The notes under the pieces were generated by a model. The model saw only the letters and a program-made list of their open reading frames with translations, did no database searches and had not been told where the DNA came from. The translations under genes and the position numbers were made by a program. A DNA stretch of 64,000 bases from Comamonadaceae bacterium (GTDB lineage Bacteria > Pseudomonadota > Gammaproteobacteria > Burkholderiales > Burkholderiaceae_C), in NCBI GenBank assembly GCA_947450765.1, contig CANFXC010000001.1, forward strand, positions 124,001-188,000, written 5' to 3'. Positions within the stretch are counted from its first letter, which is position 1. Every line of letters starts with the position of its first letter. Below are positions 39,155 through 48,765 of the stretch, piece by piece.

Positions 39155-40180
39155 TCACTCGCCCAATGGATGCAGCCGACTGCTGCCGGCGGCGAGCGTT
39201 TGTTCGCTGTCCATCTTCAGTCCTTTGGGCAACGGAAACTTGATGGTTTCCTCGATGCCGTCCATCTTGCGGACCGACACCGCACCCATCGCACGCAGGC
39301 GGTCAATCACCTGACGAACCAGCACATCCGGGGCCGAAGCACCGGCAGTGAGGCCAACGCGGCTGCGACCTTCAAACCAGCTTTCCTGCAGTTCACTGGC
39401 ATCGTCGACCATGTAGGCGTCGGTGCCCAGTTTGGCTGCGAGTTCACGCAAGCGGTTGCTGTTGGAACTGGTCGGGCTGCCAACCACAATCAAAATATCA
39501 ACCTGCGGGCTCATCACCTTGACAGCGTCTTGGCGGTTTTGCGTGGCGTAGCAAATGTCTTGCTGCTTGGGCGCGCGCACTGTCGGGAACCGGGCCTTCA
39601 CGGCCGCGCTGATCTCGGCAGCGTCGTCAACGCTGAGCGTGGTCTGCGTGACCACTGCCAACAAACGGGTCTGGCTGGGCTGAATGCGCGCCACGTCAGA
39701 CACGTCTTCAACCAGATGAATGCCACTGTCGAGCTGGCCCATCGTGCCCTCCACTTCAGGGTGCCCCTTGTGGCCGATCATGATGAACTCATAACCTTCC
39801 TTGTGCAGCTTGGCCACTTCAACGTGCACCTTGGTGACCAGCGGGCAGGTCGCATCAAAGATCTGAAAACCACGCTCGCGAGCGTCGTCTTGCACCGCGC
39901 GACTCACGCCGTGCGCACTGAAGACCAGCGTGGCACCGGGCGGCACATCATCGAGTTCCTCAATGAATATCGCGCCCTTGTCTTTCAGGTCATTGACGAC
40001 GTAGGTGTTGTGAACGATTTCGTGGCGCACATAAATCGGCGCGCCAAATTTGATCAAGGCGCGCTCAACAATTTCAATCGCCCGGTCGACGCCGGCGCAA
40101 AAACCGCGTGGCTCCGCCAACAAAATTTCTTGCGGATGCGAAGCAGGCAGTGCATTGGCCTGCGCCTGGACATCAGTCAT
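39155..40180 (-). CDS. ispH: 4-hydroxy-3-methylbut-2-enyl diphosphate reductase
   Basis: [50 protein letters not shown]. Confidence 0.97.
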   Translation of the reverse strand: MTDVQAQANALPASHPQEILLAEPRGFCAGVDRAIEIVERALIKFGAPIYVRHEIVHNTYVVNDLKDKGAIFIEELDDVPPGATLVFSAHGVSRAVQDDARERGFQIFDATCPLVTKVHVEVAKLHKEGYEFIMIGHKGHPEVEGTMGQLDSGIHLVEDVSDVARIQPSQTRLLAVVTQTTLSVDDAAEISAAVKARFPTVRAPKQQDICYATQNRQDAVKVMSPQVDILIVVGSPTSSNSNRLRELAAKLGTDAYMVDDASELQESWFEGRSRVGLTAGASAPDVLVRQVIDRLRAMGAVSVRKMDGIEETIKFPLPKGLKMDSEQTLAAGSSRLHPLGE

Positions 40181-40686
40181 AGAACCCCAATCACATGCAC
40201 TTCAAAGACCACACCTTGACCGGCCAAAGGATGGTTGAAGTCGAATTGAACCGCGCTGCCGTCTGCTTTGACTTGCTGCGCCGAACCAGCGTACTGGCCC
40301 ATGCCGTCAGGCGTCGGGAATTGCACCACGTCGCCCACTTTATATGACTCATCAGGGTCGCCCAATTCATTCAGCAGCTTGCGCGCCACCCACTGGATCA
40401 GATCCGGGTTGCGCTCACCAAAAGCTTCGCCAGCGGGTAACTCAAACGTGGCACGCGTGCCTTCCGGTAGTCCCAGCAGGCGTTGTTCCAGCGCGGGGGA
40501 CAACTGACCGTTGCCCAAGCTCAACGTGGCGGGCTTGTCCTGAAAGGTGTTGATGATGTCGGCGCCCGGCTGGCCGTTCACAGCGGGAGCGGCCATGCGG
40601 TAATGCAGTGTCAAAAATGAACCAGCGGCCACCACGGGCACTGCTGCGTTGCTGGCAAGGGACAGATCTGGCGACACAAGCGACAT
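40177..40686 (-). CDS. fkpB: FKBP-type peptidyl-prolyl cis-trans isomerase (SlpA/FkpB-like)
   Basis: [61 protein letters not shown]; coupled to ispH. Confidence 0.9.
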   Translation of the reverse strand: MSLVSPDLSLASNAAVPVVAAGSFLTLHYRMAAPAVNGQPGADIINTFQDKPATLSLGNGQLSPALEQRLLGLPEGTRATFELPAGEAFGERNPDLIQWVARKLLNELGDPDESYKVGDVVQFPTPDGMGQYAGSAQQVKADGSAVQFDFNHPLAGQGVVFEVHVIGVL

Positions 40687-40855
40687 GAAAAACTTTCGGC
40701 GGAACGCGAAGTCCGCAATGACGTAGACAAAGACAGGGGCTTTACCGGCAGGCCTCTGCCTCAAAATGGAATGTCCAAATGAAGATGTCATTGTAAGTTT
40801 TCCGAATCTGCTCTGATGCCGCCAACGCGCAAAACCCCGCTGCTGCGCAGCCCCC

Positions 40856-40933
40856 CGTCACTGCGAGCGCAGCGTGGCAGTCCAGGAGCCAGAATTCGGA
40901 GTCATGGACTGCCACGCTGCGCTCGCAGTGACG
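40856..40933. repeat. 29-bp perfect inverted repeat, REP/MITE-like element
   Basis: CGTCACTGCGAGCGCAGCGTGGCAGTCCA - 20 nt - TGGACTGCCACGCTGCGCTCGCAGTGACG. Confidence 0.85.
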
Positions 40934-41063
40934 CACGGGCGATGGATGACGCGCGGACAGCTGCAGCGCTTTCCAATGGCGCTTTTCATCGCTTTCCAAT
41001 GTCGCTTTTGCTTGTACTGAACAAAGTCAGCCCTGTTTCGAAACCCGCTGGCTAAGCTGCGCC

Positions 41064-41738
41064 ATGCTGCTCAAAGACCTCCCCGAAGATGCGCGACCCC
41101 GTGAAAAACTACTGGCGCGTGGCGCCGCAGCTCTGAGTGATGCTGAATTACTGGCACTGATGCTGCGCAGCGGTATCCGTGGCAAAAACGTCTTGCAGTT
41201 GGCGCAAGAACTGGTGGACACGTTCGGCGGCGTGGCCGGCCTGCTGCACACGCCAGCCGAGGCGCTCAAGTCTATTAAAGGGCTGGGGCCCGCCAAGCGG
41301 GCGGAGTTGGTGGCGGTGCTGGAGCTGTCGCGCCGAGCGCTGACGCAGCGGCTGGCAGAAAAACCGCTGTTTGCTTCGCCCCAAGCCGTCCGTGATTACC
41401 TTCAACTGCAACTCGGCAGCCGGCCGCATGAGATTTTTGCGGTGCTGTTTTTAGACAGCCAACACCGCCTGATCGCGCTTGAAGAAATGTTTCGCGGCAC
41501 GCTGACACAAACCAGTGTTTACCCACGAGAAGTGGTGCTACGGGCGCTGGCCCTGAATGCCGGCAGCGTGGTGCTGGCGCACAACCACCCGAGCGGCAGC
41601 GCCCAGCCTTCGCGCGCCGACGAAGCGCTGACGCAAACCCTGAAAACCGCGCTAGCGCTGGTCGATGTGCGGGTACTTGACCATTTTGTCGTGACCAGCA
41701 CGGAGGCGGTGTCGATGGCCGAGCTCGGATTGGTCTAA
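41064..41738 (+). CDS. radC: RadC family JAB-domain protein
   Basis: [53 protein letters not shown]. Confidence 0.95.
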   Translation: MLLKDLPEDARPREKLLARGAAALSDAELLALMLRSGIRGKNVLQLAQELVDTFGGVAGLLHTPAEALKSIKGLGPAKRAELVAVLELSRRALTQRLAEKPLFASPQAVRDYLQLQLGSRPHEIFAVLFLDSQHRLIALEEMFRGTLTQTSVYPREVVLRALALNAGSVVLAHNHPSGSAQPSRADEALTQTLKTALALVDVRVLDHFVVTSTEAVSMAELGLV

Positions 41739-41747
41739 AGTTCGGGC

Positions 41748-42413
41748 ATGAAATCGCCTGCCATCACAGCCCTCAAAGACCTGCGCGGCCTGAAAGCCCT
41801 GAAACTGGAGATCGAAAACCAGAAACGGCTGGCAGCCGAACTGCAAGCAGCCCGGCTCGCCGCCGCCCGCCAACTGAAGGCGGAAAAAGAACTCTTCGCC
41901 CACAGCATCGGGCCGATCAAGGCCCTGCCAACAAGACACGGCCCAGGCCAAAAAGCACAGATCAGCATCCCTCAGCCGGCGCCCATTCCGGTGCAGCTAC
42001 AACTCGACGAGCAAGCCGTCATGCGGGAAGCGCTATCAGACGAGTTTGATGGCGACGCGCTGTTGGACACCGACGAAGCGCTGAGCTTCAGGCGGCCCGG
42101 CATTGGCGTTGATGTGGTGCGCAAATTGCGGCGCGGCGCTTGGCGCATTCAGGGCCAGCTTGACCTGCACGGCCTGCGCCGTGACGACGCACGCGACACG
42201 CTGTCAAAATTCATCCGCGATGCCCAAAAAACCGGCTGGCGCTGCGTTCGCGTGGTCCACGGAAAAGGGCTCGGTTCACCCGGCAAGACGCCTGTTCTCA
42301 AAGGCCGCGTGCAAAGCTGGCTGATTCAAAAAATAGAAGTGTTGGCGTTTGCACAGGCACGGCCTGCCGAGGGCGGTGCGGGCGCGCTGGTGGTCTTGCT
42401 GGCGCCGAGCTAA
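41748..42413 (+). CDS. Smr/MutS2 C-terminal domain protein
   Basis: LDLHGLRRDDARDTLSKFIRDA, VRVVHGKGLGSPGKTPVLKGRVQSWL. Confidence 0.93.
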   Translation: MKSPAITALKDLRGLKALKLEIENQKRLAAELQAARLAAARQLKAEKELFAHSIGPIKALPTRHGPGQKAQISIPQPAPIPVQLQLDEQAVMREALSDEFDGDALLDTDEALSFRRPGIGVDVVRKLRRGAWRIQGQLDLHGLRRDDARDTLSKFIRDAQKTGWRCVRVVHGKGLGSPGKTPVLKGRVQSWLIQKIEVLAFAQARPAEGGAGALVVLLAPS

Positions 42414-42428
42414 ATCACCAACAACAGC

Positions 42429-42845
42429 TCAAACACCCCGATTGCGCATCCAGTCAGCGGTCTGAAAGAAGGACTCTTTCAAGCGTGCGCGCAGCACCTC
42501 ATCGACACCGGTTTCTTGCATCGCTTGGTCCATGCAGGCAACCCATTGGTCACGCTCCAGCACACCAATGGAAAACGGCATGTGGCGCCTGCGCAGCATG
42601 GGATGGCCAAAGCGCTCGGTGTAATGTTGCGGTCCGCCCATCCAGCCGCACAAGAACATATTGAGGCGTTCTCTGGCATTGACAAGTTCCGGACCATGCG
42701 CTGCCCGCAGCGCGGCATAGCCAGGCTCCAAGTCCATCAGGTCGTAAAAGCGTTCGACCAAGGCGTGGATGCGTGCTTCGCCGCCTATCCATTCAAAAGG
42801 GGTCTCGAACGGCGGCGTGCCGGGTGGTTTTTCTTCAATCTGCAT
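42429..42845 (-). CDS. group II truncated hemoglobin
   Basis: GGEARIHALVERFYDLMDLEPGYAALRAAHGPEL..LNMFLCGWMGGPQHYTERFGHPMLRRRHMPF. Confidence 0.93.
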   Translation of the reverse strand: MQIEEKPPGTPPFETPFEWIGGEARIHALVERFYDLMDLEPGYAALRAAHGPELVNARERLNMFLCGWMGGPQHYTERFGHPMLRRRHMPFSIGVLERDQWVACMDQAMQETGVDEVLRARLKESFFQTADWMRNRGV

Positions 42846-42853
42846 GGTGCCGA

Positions 42854-45388
42854 TTATTGTCCCTGAGTCTGACGCAAGGTTTCAACCACCGGCGTGTTGA
42901 GGACGGAGCGCAGGCCCCACCAACCGGCCGCCAGCGCCAACAGCGCGCCTGCCAGACTGCCAAGCACCAGCACCATCCACGATGCGGTCCACGCGAAATT
43001 AAACACATAGCGGGCCAAGGCCCAACCCACCGCCACCGCCGCCACGGACGCCAAAAATCCGGCCAGCAAGCCGACGCCAGCCAGCTCGGCGCGCTGCACT
43101 TGCCGCAACAGTGAGGCACGGGCACCCACCGCACGCATGATGGCGAAGTCACGGGCGCGCTCCTCACGGGTTGCGGTCACAGCGGCAAACAACACCACCA
43201 AGCCGGCGGCCAGCGTGAAGCCAAAGAGGAATTCAATGGCGCGAATGACTTGGTCCAAAATTCGCTGAACCTGCGCCAGCGTGCTGGTCATGTCGATATT
43301 CGTGATGTTAGGAAAAGTACGCACAAGCGCGTTGTCAAAGCTACCCGGCGGGCCGGTCGTTTCTGGCGCTCGGAAAGCGCTGATGTAAGTGATCGGTACA
43401 TCGGCCAACTGACTCACTGGGTAAATGACGAAGAAGTTCACGCGCAGCGAGCCCCAGTCGACCTTGCGCAGACTGGTGATTTTGGCCTCACTGAGCTGAC
43501 CAGCGATGTCAAAACGCAAGCGGTCGCCGAGCTTAAGACCCAAGGTTTCGGCCAGCCCTTCTTCGACGCTGAGACCGTCTTTTTCTTCCGGCGTCCAGCG
43601 CCCGGCCACGACCTGGTTGTGCGTTGGCTTTTCGGCGGTGTTGGACAAGTTGAACTCACGGTCGACCAAGCGCTGAGCACGATCGTCTGTGTAATCTGTG
43701 GGCACCACGGCTTGCCCATTGACGGCCACCAAACGGCCGCGAATCATCGGGTACCAGTCGTAACGTGCTACGCCAGCGTCACGCAAAGCCTGCTGAAACG
43801 CAGCGCTTTGATCGGGCTGCACATTGATGATGTAACGATTGGGTGCATCGGCCGGTGTCGCTTGGCGCCAGCTGCTGATGAGGTCCGTCCGCAGCAACAC
43901 CAGCAAGACCAGCGCCAGCAAACCGACCGCCAACGCGCTGACCTGCACCACGGCATAGATCGGGCGCGCGGCGAGTTGCCGTGTCGCCAACACCAACCAA
44001 CGCGGCGCGGTGGTTTCGTTGACGCTGACGCGCAGCAAGCGCACCGCCAGATAACTCGCCAGCGCAAACAAAAGCACAGCCCCGGCAAAACCACCGACGG
44101 CAATCAGCCCGAGCTTGAGGTCGCTGCTGGCGGCCAGCAACAAGGTGGAAAACCCCAGAATACCCACCAACAACACGGCAATAGAGACGGGCTTGAGATT
44201 GCCGACTTCGCGGCGAATGACGCGCAACGGTGGCACCTGAGCCAGCTGCAACACCGGTGGCAAACCAAAGGCCAGCATCAGCGTCAGGCCCATGCCCATG
44301 CCAAAAGCAGCTGGCCAAAAGGTGGCTGCGGGCAGTACGGATTCGACCAAGCCCGCCAGCAACAAGACAAACGCGTAATGCACCGCAAAACCCAGCGCGA
44401 CACCCAACGCGCTGGCAAACAATCCGACCACGACGAACTCGAAGGTGTAGGCCCATGCAATCGTTCGCTGCGGCTGACCGAGCACGCGCAACATGGCGCA
44501 ATCATCCAGATGCTTGGCGGCAAAACCGCGCGCCACGATGGCAACGGCCACGGCGCTCAAAAGTGCGGCCAACAAGCTCACCAAGTTGAGGAATTTTTCA
44601 GCCCGGTCCAGCGTCTGGCGCATCTCCGGGCGACCACTGTCGAGAGACTCAATACGGACACCCCGATCACCCGGTTTTTTCACTTCTTCCGTGGCCCAGT
44701 CGACGAACACCTTGACGACGGGATCGGTGCCTGCCACCGCCAAACGGTAGGTGGTGCGGCTGGCCGGCTGTATCAAGCCAGTCCCTGCCACGTCGGCCTG
44801 ATTGACCATCACGCGCGGCGAAAAGCTGATGAAGCCGCCGCCACGGTCAGGCTCGCTGACGATGATTTTGGTGACGGTGAAGCTGGCGTCTCCGAGCAGC
44901 AAGGATTGGCCCATGGCCAAGCCCAATGAATTCATCAGCGGCGCGTCAACCCACGCGGTGCCGGGTGCGGGTATCTCGCGCGTGATATCACCCGGCGCTC
45001 CAGGAGTGTCGGCAATGCGCAAGTTGCCGCGCAAGGGGTAGCCGGCTGCCACGGCTTTGAACGCCACCAGCTTGGTGGCGCCACCAGCGTCGTCTGGCGC
45101 TCGCGCCATGGTCGGGAAGCTGACGATGGACACCGCCTGCAAACCCAATTCATTGGCCTTGGCCATGAACGGTGCAGGCGTCGGTAAATCGCTGTTGACG
45201 ATGGCGTCGCCGCCCAGCAGTTGACGCGCATCGCGCTCCAAGCCACCTTTCAGTCGGTCGGCAAAAAATCCAACCGCTGTGAGGGACGCCACAGCCAAGG
45301 CCACCGCGACGATCAACAAACGCAACTCACCCGCGCGCAAATCGCGCAGAGTGATCTTCCAACCCAGCTTCAAGAAAAGAAAATTCAT
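42854..45388 (-). CDS. ABC transporter permease, YbbP/FtsX-like
   Basis: 844 aa with repeated FtsX-type permease blocks; GWKITLRDLRAGELRLLIVAVALAVASLTAVGFFADRL. Confidence 0.9.
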   Translation of the reverse strand: MNFLFLKLGWKITLRDLRAGELRLLIVAVALAVASLTAVGFFADRLKGGLERDARQLLGGDAIVNSDLPTPAPFMAKANELGLQAVSIVSFPTMARAPDDAGGATKLVAFKAVAAGYPLRGNLRIADTPGAPGDITREIPAPGTAWVDAPLMNSLGLAMGQSLLLGDASFTVTKIIVSEPDRGGGFISFSPRVMVNQADVAGTGLIQPASRTTYRLAVAGTDPVVKVFVDWATEEVKKPGDRGVRIESLDSGRPEMRQTLDRAEKFLNLVSLLAALLSAVAVAIVARGFAAKHLDDCAMLRVLGQPQRTIAWAYTFEFVVVGLFASALGVALGFAVHYAFVLLLAGLVESVLPAATFWPAAFGMGMGLTLMLAFGLPPVLQLAQVPPLRVIRREVGNLKPVSIAVLLVGILGFSTLLLAASSDLKLGLIAVGGFAGAVLLFALASYLAVRLLRVSVNETTAPRWLVLATRQLAARPIYAVVQVSALAVGLLALVLLVLLRTDLISSWRQATPADAPNRYIINVQPDQSAAFQQALRDAGVARYDWYPMIRGRLVAVNGQAVVPTDYTDDRAQRLVDREFNLSNTAEKPTHNQVVAGRWTPEEKDGLSVEEGLAETLGLKLGDRLRFDIAGQLSEAKITSLRKVDWGSLRVNFFVIYPVSQLADVPITYISAFRAPETTGPPGSFDNALVRTFPNITNIDMTSTLAQVQRILDQVIRAIEFLFGFTLAAGLVVLFAAVTATREERARDFAIMRAVGARASLLRQVQRAELAGVGLLAGFLASVAAVAVGWALARYVFNFAWTASWMVLVLGSLAGALLALAAGWWGLRSVLNTPVVETLRQTQGQ

Positions 45389-45456
45389 GACTCTGACCTT
45401 AGCCTATAAAGATTAACCGTGGTTAAGCCTTGGTTAGGTGCTTGGCCTTGGGTGAG

Positions 45457-46305
45457 TCAAGGCGAGGTCATGTCGCGTTTCACCAAACCAGGCTCCAGCT
45501 GCAAGCGCTCTGGGCTGGCGTAACAAACAAAGCGTTTGTTGGTGGCGCGGCCAATAGCGCACAGGCCCACAGCTTGCGCTATTTGATGGCCCATCTGTGT
45601 GATGCCACTGCGCGACACCACAATCGGCACGCCCATCTGCGCCGACTTGATGACCATCTCGCTGGTGAGCCGGCCCGTGGTGTAGAAAACCAAACCCTGG
45701 CTCGTGATCACATTCATAGCCAGCCAACCGGCAATCGTGTCGATGGCGTTGTGGCGACCGACATCCTCAATGAACAACAGCATCTTCGGCTCATCACCAC
45801 CCAGCTGAAACAAAGCGCAGGCGTGAACCGAGCCGGCCGACTTGTACGTGGTTTCTTCAAGCCGAATGGTGTTGACCACGCTGTAAAGCTGGCGCTGCGT
45901 GATGCGGATGTCCTTGGGCAGCACCAGTTGGTCGACCTCGTCCATCAACCCGCCAAACACACTGCCCTGCCCGCAACCGGTGGTAACCACTCGGTGCGCT
46001 GTTTTTTCTTCGATGTCGTCGATGCCGGCGCGTGTCTTGACGGCCGCTGCACCGACATCCCAGTCCACCGTGATGGACTCAATTTGCGCTGCGGAGTCAA
46101 TCAATCGCTGGTTGCGCAAATAGCCCAGCACCAACAGTTCCGGATGCGCACCCAGCGTCATCAAGGTGACCAGTTCGCGCTTGTCCACGTACACGGTGAG
46201 CGCACGCTCGGCCGGAATCGACATGCGCTGCAGCTCGCCATATTCATTGACGATGTCAACTTCGCAGGTCAGCGGCGCGCTGGCTTGGGTCAGAAAAGGC
46301 AGCAA
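45457..46305 (-). CDS. fdhD: formate dehydrogenase accessory sulfurtransferase FdhD
   Basis: ALTVYVDKRELVTLMTLGAHPELLVLGYL, HACALF, EDVGRHNAIDTIAGW. Confidence 0.93.
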   Translation of the reverse strand: MLPFLTQASAPLTCEVDIVNEYGELQRMSIPAERALTVYVDKRELVTLMTLGAHPELLVLGYLRNQRLIDSAAQIESITVDWDVGAAAVKTRAGIDDIEEKTAHRVVTTGCGQGSVFGGLMDEVDQLVLPKDIRITQRQLYSVVNTIRLEETTYKSAGSVHACALFQLGGDEPKMLLFIEDVGRHNAIDTIAGWLAMNVITSQGLVFYTTGRLTSEMVIKSAQMGVPIVVSRSGITQMGHQIAQAVGLCAIGRATNKRFVCYASPERLQLEPGLVKRDMTSP

Positions 46306-46326
46306 AGAAGGCGGGAGCGTCTGGGG

Positions 46327-46701
46327 TCAGGATTTCTTGGCTGGTGCCGCAGCAGGTGCCTTGGCTGTCGACTTGCCAGCGGCTGGTGCGGCAACTGGCG
46401 TGGCCGCCACAGCGGCCGTCGCCGGCTTGTAAACAAAGGGGCCCGGGTCAGCGCAAGGTGGCGTTTGCGCCGCGGGCTTGGCTGGCTTACCGGCGGCTTT
46501 GGCCGTCTTGTAATACGAGGCGGCTGCCTTGTCTTGCGACTTGCAGAGCTGGTAACTATCGACCTTGCCGCTCCAAGCGGTTTTGGCAGCGGTTTCGGCC
46601 GCTTTGGCCTTGGCCGCATCGTCCAAAACGGGGGCCGGAATTTTGGCCGAGACCAACACTGACGCGCTGAGCAAAAGGCCTGCAACTAAGAATTTTTTCA
46701 T
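46327..46701 (-). CDS. secreted small Ala/Pro-rich protein in fdh operon, unknown function
   Basis: Signal peptide MKKFLVAGLLLSASVLVSA; conserved-looking core DSYQLCKSQDKAAASYYKTAKAAGK..PPCADPGPFVY. Confidence 0.75.
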   Translation of the reverse strand: MKKFLVAGLLLSASVLVSAKIPAPVLDDAAKAKAAETAAKTAWSGKVDSYQLCKSQDKAAASYYKTAKAAGKPAKPAAQTPPCADPGPFVYKPATAAVAATPVAAPAAGKSTAKAPAAAPAKKS

Positions 46702-46713
46702 GTGCGTTCTCGC

Positions 46714-47901
46714 TTAAATTTGGACAGGCTGACTAGGCACGACAGGCTCGGCAGGCACGGTGCGCTGAGCAGGAATCTTGCCGGCCTTGATATCGTCATA
46801 CCAGTACTCGTGATGCTCACGGGCCCAAGTTTCGTCGACATAGCCTGTCTTCATGCCTTGATACGCGCCCTGCATGCCGATGGTGCCGATGTAGATGTGA
46901 CCAATGAACATGGTCATCATCAGCAAGGTCGACACCGCATGAATCATGTGTGCAATCTGCATGGTCCCGCGCTCGTAAACCAAGCCCGGCAGAATTTTGT
47001 CAAGCACAAAGCCCGAAGAAACAACCACGATGCCTAGGAAGAACACGCCGCCCCAGAACACCAGCTTTTCGCCGCCGTTGAAGCGGTGTGACGGCACTTC
47101 TTTACCGGACAGCAAGCCACCGCCCTTGAGCAGCCAGATCACGTCATCACGGTTCGGAATGTTGTCGCGCAGAAAAGTCACGAAGACGACGATCAATGAC
47201 ACCGCAAACACCGGACCGGCGAAGTTGTGCATGTTTTTCAGCGCGTAGGTCAGCCAGCCAAACAACGTGAGCCCCATGACCGGCAACAAGAAAAACTTGC
47301 CAAACGCCATGACGATGCCCGAGACGCCCAAAATGCAAAACGCAATGGCGTTAGACCAGTGCGCTGAGCGCTCAAAAGCGGTGAAGCGTTCGATCTTTTT
47401 GCCGGTGTCAACACCATGCTGTTTGATCGTGCCCTTGGTCATGTAAAAGACCGCGATCGCACCCATCACGATCAACAACAAAGCGCCGCCGTAAGGGATC
47501 AGCCAGTTGTTACGCACCTGACGCCAAGCGTCACCGGCGTTGGTCAACCTAGAGCCCGGGTACTGAACAAAGGGTTGAATCAGATTGCCGGCTTCTGGAG
47601 CCTGACTTTTAGGCAAGCTGCTATAGCCCGTGACACCCGCCCCGACTTGACGCCACATCGGCGCGTTGTTGCCGGGCTGAACCTTGGCGCGCTCCGCGTT
47701 GGTCTGCGAGGCATAACCGGGTGCCTCGTTGGCGTCAGATTTGACGTCGAAGATATTGGCACTTTGAATGCCGCTGTTGCCAGCGACAACCGCCGTTGTG
47801 GCTGGCGCCGCTGGCGCGGTCTGCGCTGAAACGCCAGACCACATCAGTGCGGTGCAAGCCGTCAGGAGCAGCGCTCTTAATAACTGTGATGGGTGTTGCA
47901 T
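46714..47901 (-). CDS. formate dehydrogenase gamma (cytochrome b) subunit
   Basis: RFTAFERSAHWSNAIAFCILGVSGIVMAF, HNFAGPVFAVSLI; N-terminal periplasmic extension. Confidence 0.92.
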   Translation of the reverse strand: MQHPSQLLRALLLTACTALMWSGVSAQTAPAAPATTAVVAGNSGIQSANIFDVKSDANEAPGYASQTNAERAKVQPGNNAPMWRQVGAGVTGYSSLPKSQAPEAGNLIQPFVQYPGSRLTNAGDAWRQVRNNWLIPYGGALLLIVMGAIAVFYMTKGTIKQHGVDTGKKIERFTAFERSAHWSNAIAFCILGVSGIVMAFGKFFLLPVMGLTLFGWLTYALKNMHNFAGPVFAVSLIVVFVTFLRDNIPNRDDVIWLLKGGGLLSGKEVPSHRFNGGEKLVFWGGVFFLGIVVVSSGFVLDKILPGLVYERGTMQIAHMIHAVSTLLMMTMFIGHIYIGTIGMQGAYQGMKTGYVDETWAREHHEYWYDDIKAGKIPAQRTVPAEPVVPSQPVQI

Positions 47902-47914
47902 GAAAACTCCCCTT

Positions 47915-48136
47915 TTAATTCACGCGGTTGTATTCGTTTTGCGAATTTTGGCCGCGCACCTTGAGATGCTGTTCCCACGACGTCTTGTCACCCGCAGTCC
48001 AGCCCGGGGCGTTGTACGGGTTGCTGGTTCCTTGGAAAGCCGGCGTGTCGCGCTTGGCGCCTGAACTGGTCTGGGGCTTTTCTCCACAGGCAGCCAGAGT
48101 CACCACAGCAGCCAAGATCAATGCGATGCGGATCAT
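47915..48136 (-). CDS. small lipoprotein in fdh operon, unknown function
   Basis: MIRIALILAAVVTLAACGEKPQ lipobox; PAFQGTSNPYNAPGWTAGDKTSWEQHLKVRGQNSQNEYNRVN. Confidence 0.8.
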   Translation of the reverse strand: MIRIALILAAVVTLAACGEKPQTSSGAKRDTPAFQGTSNPYNAPGWTAGDKTSWEQHLKVRGQNSQNEYNRVN

Positions 48137-48756
48137 TATTTAACCCCTTCCACAGGTGGACGGCCTGCTTGCTTCGAGCCGTAGGCGGTACCCCAGCCCC
48201 AGACTTCAGCACCCTTGCCACGTTGCACCACACGGTTGCGGAAAATGTCGGCAACCACGTCGCCATCGCCCGCCAGCAAAGCCTTGGTGGAGCACATCTC
48301 GGCACAGGCCGGCAGTTTGCCTTCGGCCAAGCGGTTACGGCCGTATTTTTCAAACTCGGCTTGGCTGCCATTGGCTTCAGGGCCACCCGCGCAGAAGGTG
48401 CACTTGTCCATCTTGCCGCGCACACCAAAGGTGCCTTGAGATGGGAACTGCGGCGCGCCAAACGGGCAGGCGTAGGAGCAGTAGCCGCAACCAATGCAGA
48501 CGTCTTTGTCATGCAGCACCACACCTTCGTCGGTGCGGTAAAAGCAGTTGACCGGACAAACAGCCATGCACGGTGCGTCGCTGCAATGCATGCAGGCCAC
48601 CGAGATGGATTTTTCGCCAGGAACACCGTCGTTCAGCGTGACCACGCGGCGGCGATTGACGCCCCATGGAACTTCGTTTTCGTTTTTGCAAGCCGTGACG
48701 CAACCGTTGCACTCAATGCAGCGTTCAGCGTCACAGACAAATTTCATGCGTGCCAT
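48136..48756 (-). CDS. formate dehydrogenase beta (4Fe-4S) subunit
   Basis: CIECNGCVTACKNENEVPWGVNRRR, CMHCSDAPCMAVCPVNCFY, CIGCGYCSYACPFGAPQFP. Confidence 0.94.
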   Translation of the reverse strand: MARMKFVCDAERCIECNGCVTACKNENEVPWGVNRRRVVTLNDGVPGEKSISVACMHCSDAPCMAVCPVNCFYRTDEGVVLHDKDVCIGCGYCSYACPFGAPQFPSQGTFGVRGKMDKCTFCAGGPEANGSQAEFEKYGRNRLAEGKLPACAEMCSTKALLAGDGDVVADIFRNRVVQRGKGAEVWGWGTAYGSKQAGRPPVEGVK

Positions 48757-48765
48757 ATTTTTTCC

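Noticed and set aside
43250-44929. 559-aa plus-strand ORF
   Set aside because: Fully antisense to the 844-aa FtsX-like permease; Gln/His/Arg-rich composition typical of shadow ORFs in GC-rich DNA.
45413-45426. TTAACC-GT-GGTTAA short inverted repeat upstream of the FtsX-like gene
   Set aside because: Arms only 6 bp, AT-rich promoter context; too weak to claim as an operator.
45430-46662. 410-aa plus-strand ORF
   Set aside because: Antisense to fdhD and the small secreted protein; Gly/Arg-rich low-complexity end.
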